This document shows, in pieces, positions 63,338 through 64,000 of a DNA stretch of 64,000 nucleotides. Every line of letters begins with the position of its first letter. The first letter of the stretch is position 1. The position numbers and the translations under genes are program-made. The stretch covers positions 1 to 64,000 of the forward strand of contig NZ_JWLW01000001.1 in NCBI RefSeq assembly GCF_000808575.1, read 5' to 3'. Source of the stretch: Alteromonas marina (GTDB lineage Bacteria; Pseudomonadota; Gammaproteobacteria; Enterobacterales; Alteromonadaceae). Below the pieces are notes generated by a model, which was given only the letters and a program-made list of their open reading frames with translations, had not been told where the DNA came from and did no database searches.

Positions 63338-64000
63338 CTAGCTTATCCAACGTAGTAGGCACAACGGTTAACAAGGCGCGTTGTCCAATGGCCACTTTTG
63401 CATTCGGGAAAACAATGGCTTCGCCGTCCTGCTCTGCTATGTACTCTTTACCCGGTTCAGAAGCCAATACCGTGCCTTTAGGATAATCAGTGAAGTTTGG
63501 CGTATCGTCATCGAAATGAAGCGTAAACTGTTCTTCGTTTCGGTTTATAACTTGGTTCACGCGATAAATATCAAGATCATCCATATCAACCGTAGGCGCG
63601 TACTCGGTTTGAGTAATTAGCTGCGTTATCGCTTGTTTGGCATCTTCAAAGCGTCGCATATCGTTTTGCCCAAATGGACGCACCTTGCCAAGTTCCACCG
63701 TAAACGCGTGGGCGTTGTATTGATATGAAGAGAAATAGCTAAAGGTGGTTGTAGAGCTTTCCGACAGCAGAATGGTTTTCACGCCACAAGCCGCGAGAAA
63801 TGCCAGTTGCCCTTTGCTGTGTATTCTGTCATGAAGATAAGGATATACCGCAAACTTTTCATTTTTAGAGGCGCGAATTGCTGTGTGTAAATCGTAGTGA
63901 TATCGGGTGCCCTCACCCGCTTCGAAGAACGAGGCCACAGCATCTTCTAGCTGTTTAGCTCGGACGCGCTCCGCGTTAACTAAACCTTCGCCTTTAGAGT
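63330..64000 (-). CDS. astE: Succinylglutamate desuccinylase (partial, 5-prime end outside the window)
   Basis: The visible 223 residues are the C-terminal two thirds of AstE, a zinc M14-like amidohydrolase that frees glutamate from succinylglutamate at the end of the arginine succinyltransferase pathway. Visible motifs are HYDLHTAIR (zinc His), the ELGKVRPFGQNDM block with the catalytic Glu, and SEPGKEYIAEQDGE. The frame is open to the right edge (SKGEGLVNAERVRAKQLED), so the gene continues beyond 64000. The GTG at 63938 is an internal codon, not the start. Confidence 0.92.
   Translation of the reverse strand, partial: SKGEGLVNAERVRAKQLEDAVASFFEAGEGTRYHYDLHTAIRASKNEKFAVYPYLHDRIHSKGQLAFLAACGVKTILLSESSTTTFSYFSSYQYNAHAFTVELGKVRPFGQNDMRRFEDAKQAITQLITQTEYAPTVDMDDLDIYRVNQVINRNEEQFTLHFDDDTPNFTDYPKGTVLASEPGKEYIAEQDGEAIVFPNAKVAIGQRALLTVVPTTLDKLDV

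Overview
The window looks like chromosomal DNA of a marine gammaproteobacterium, most consistent with Alteromonas or a close relative. That is an inference from moderate GC, a TonB-dependent receptor, many c-di-GMP proteins, an AstE/HIT/DapE housekeeping stretch and the tyrosine-catabolic hmgA/hpd pair; no 16S gene is present. About 50 genes are visible. One carries a transposon-like insertion and one (astE) runs off the right edge.

Positions 1-32250 form a purine-catabolism island interrupted by a signalling block. Uptake and salvage are covered by a uracil-xanthine-type NCS2 permease (7209), a TonB-dependent receptor (9037), a purine nucleoside permease family protein (11554), an adenine deaminase (19911, minus strand) and an AzgA-type permease (20236). 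The operon at 24039-32253 encodes XdhA, XdhB, XdhC, OHCU decarboxylase, HIU hydrolase, guanine deaminase and the membrane cytochrome-c urate hydroxylase PuuD. PuuE allantoinase and a RutR-like TetR regulator are divergent from it. The left-end cluster 56-6994 continues from allantoate: allantoate amidohydrolase (HpxK type), ureidoglycine-glyoxylate aminotransferase (HpxJ/PucG type), a GGT-like Ntn hydrolase (HpxW oxamate amidohydrolase type), an amidase, a TauE/SafE exporter and a small cupin. Together they give a nearly continuous route from adenine and guanine to oxalurate, oxamate and oxalate. Four copies of a TTGACCA-N2-TGGTCAA-like palindrome, matching the known RutR operator, lie in front of the two permeases, the receptor and the regulator/xdh divergent promoter, so a single TetR-type regulator may control the island.

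Inside the island (12899-18853) are a soluble hybrid histidine kinase, a REC-GGDEF protein, a REC-PAS-GGDEF-EAL protein and a stand-alone Hpt protein. These are all the parts of a phosphorelay ending in c-di-GMP turnover.

Positions 32300-46800 hold a PAS-GGDEF protein, an ABM monooxygenase-like protein, an HxlR regulator divergent from an isoquinoline-1-oxidoreductase-like molybdoenzyme pair, a PagL-type lipid A deacylase, a Kef-type K+/H+ antiporter with its quinone-reductase-like ancillary protein, an RND efflux adaptor/pump pair and a metallo-beta-lactamase-fold protein. Positions 47000-56100 hold a LapD-like c-di-GMP receptor, a PAS-GGDEF-EAL protein, tRNA-Val(GAC), a patatin-like protein, a MarR regulator and hmgA/hpd for tyrosine breakdown.

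At 56120-56751 a VOC-family gene is split by a 259-bp non-coding element with 29-bp terminal inverted repeats and a TA target duplication (a MITE). Removing it with one TA restores a single reading frame. Then come a 630-bp intergenic region with four DnaA-box-like sequences, an ACT-domain protein next to an EIIA-Glc-like protein lacking both phosphotransfer histidines, yffB-dapE, an M15 peptidase, a dicarboxylate/amino-acid symporter, YbjQ, a HIT protein and partial astE.
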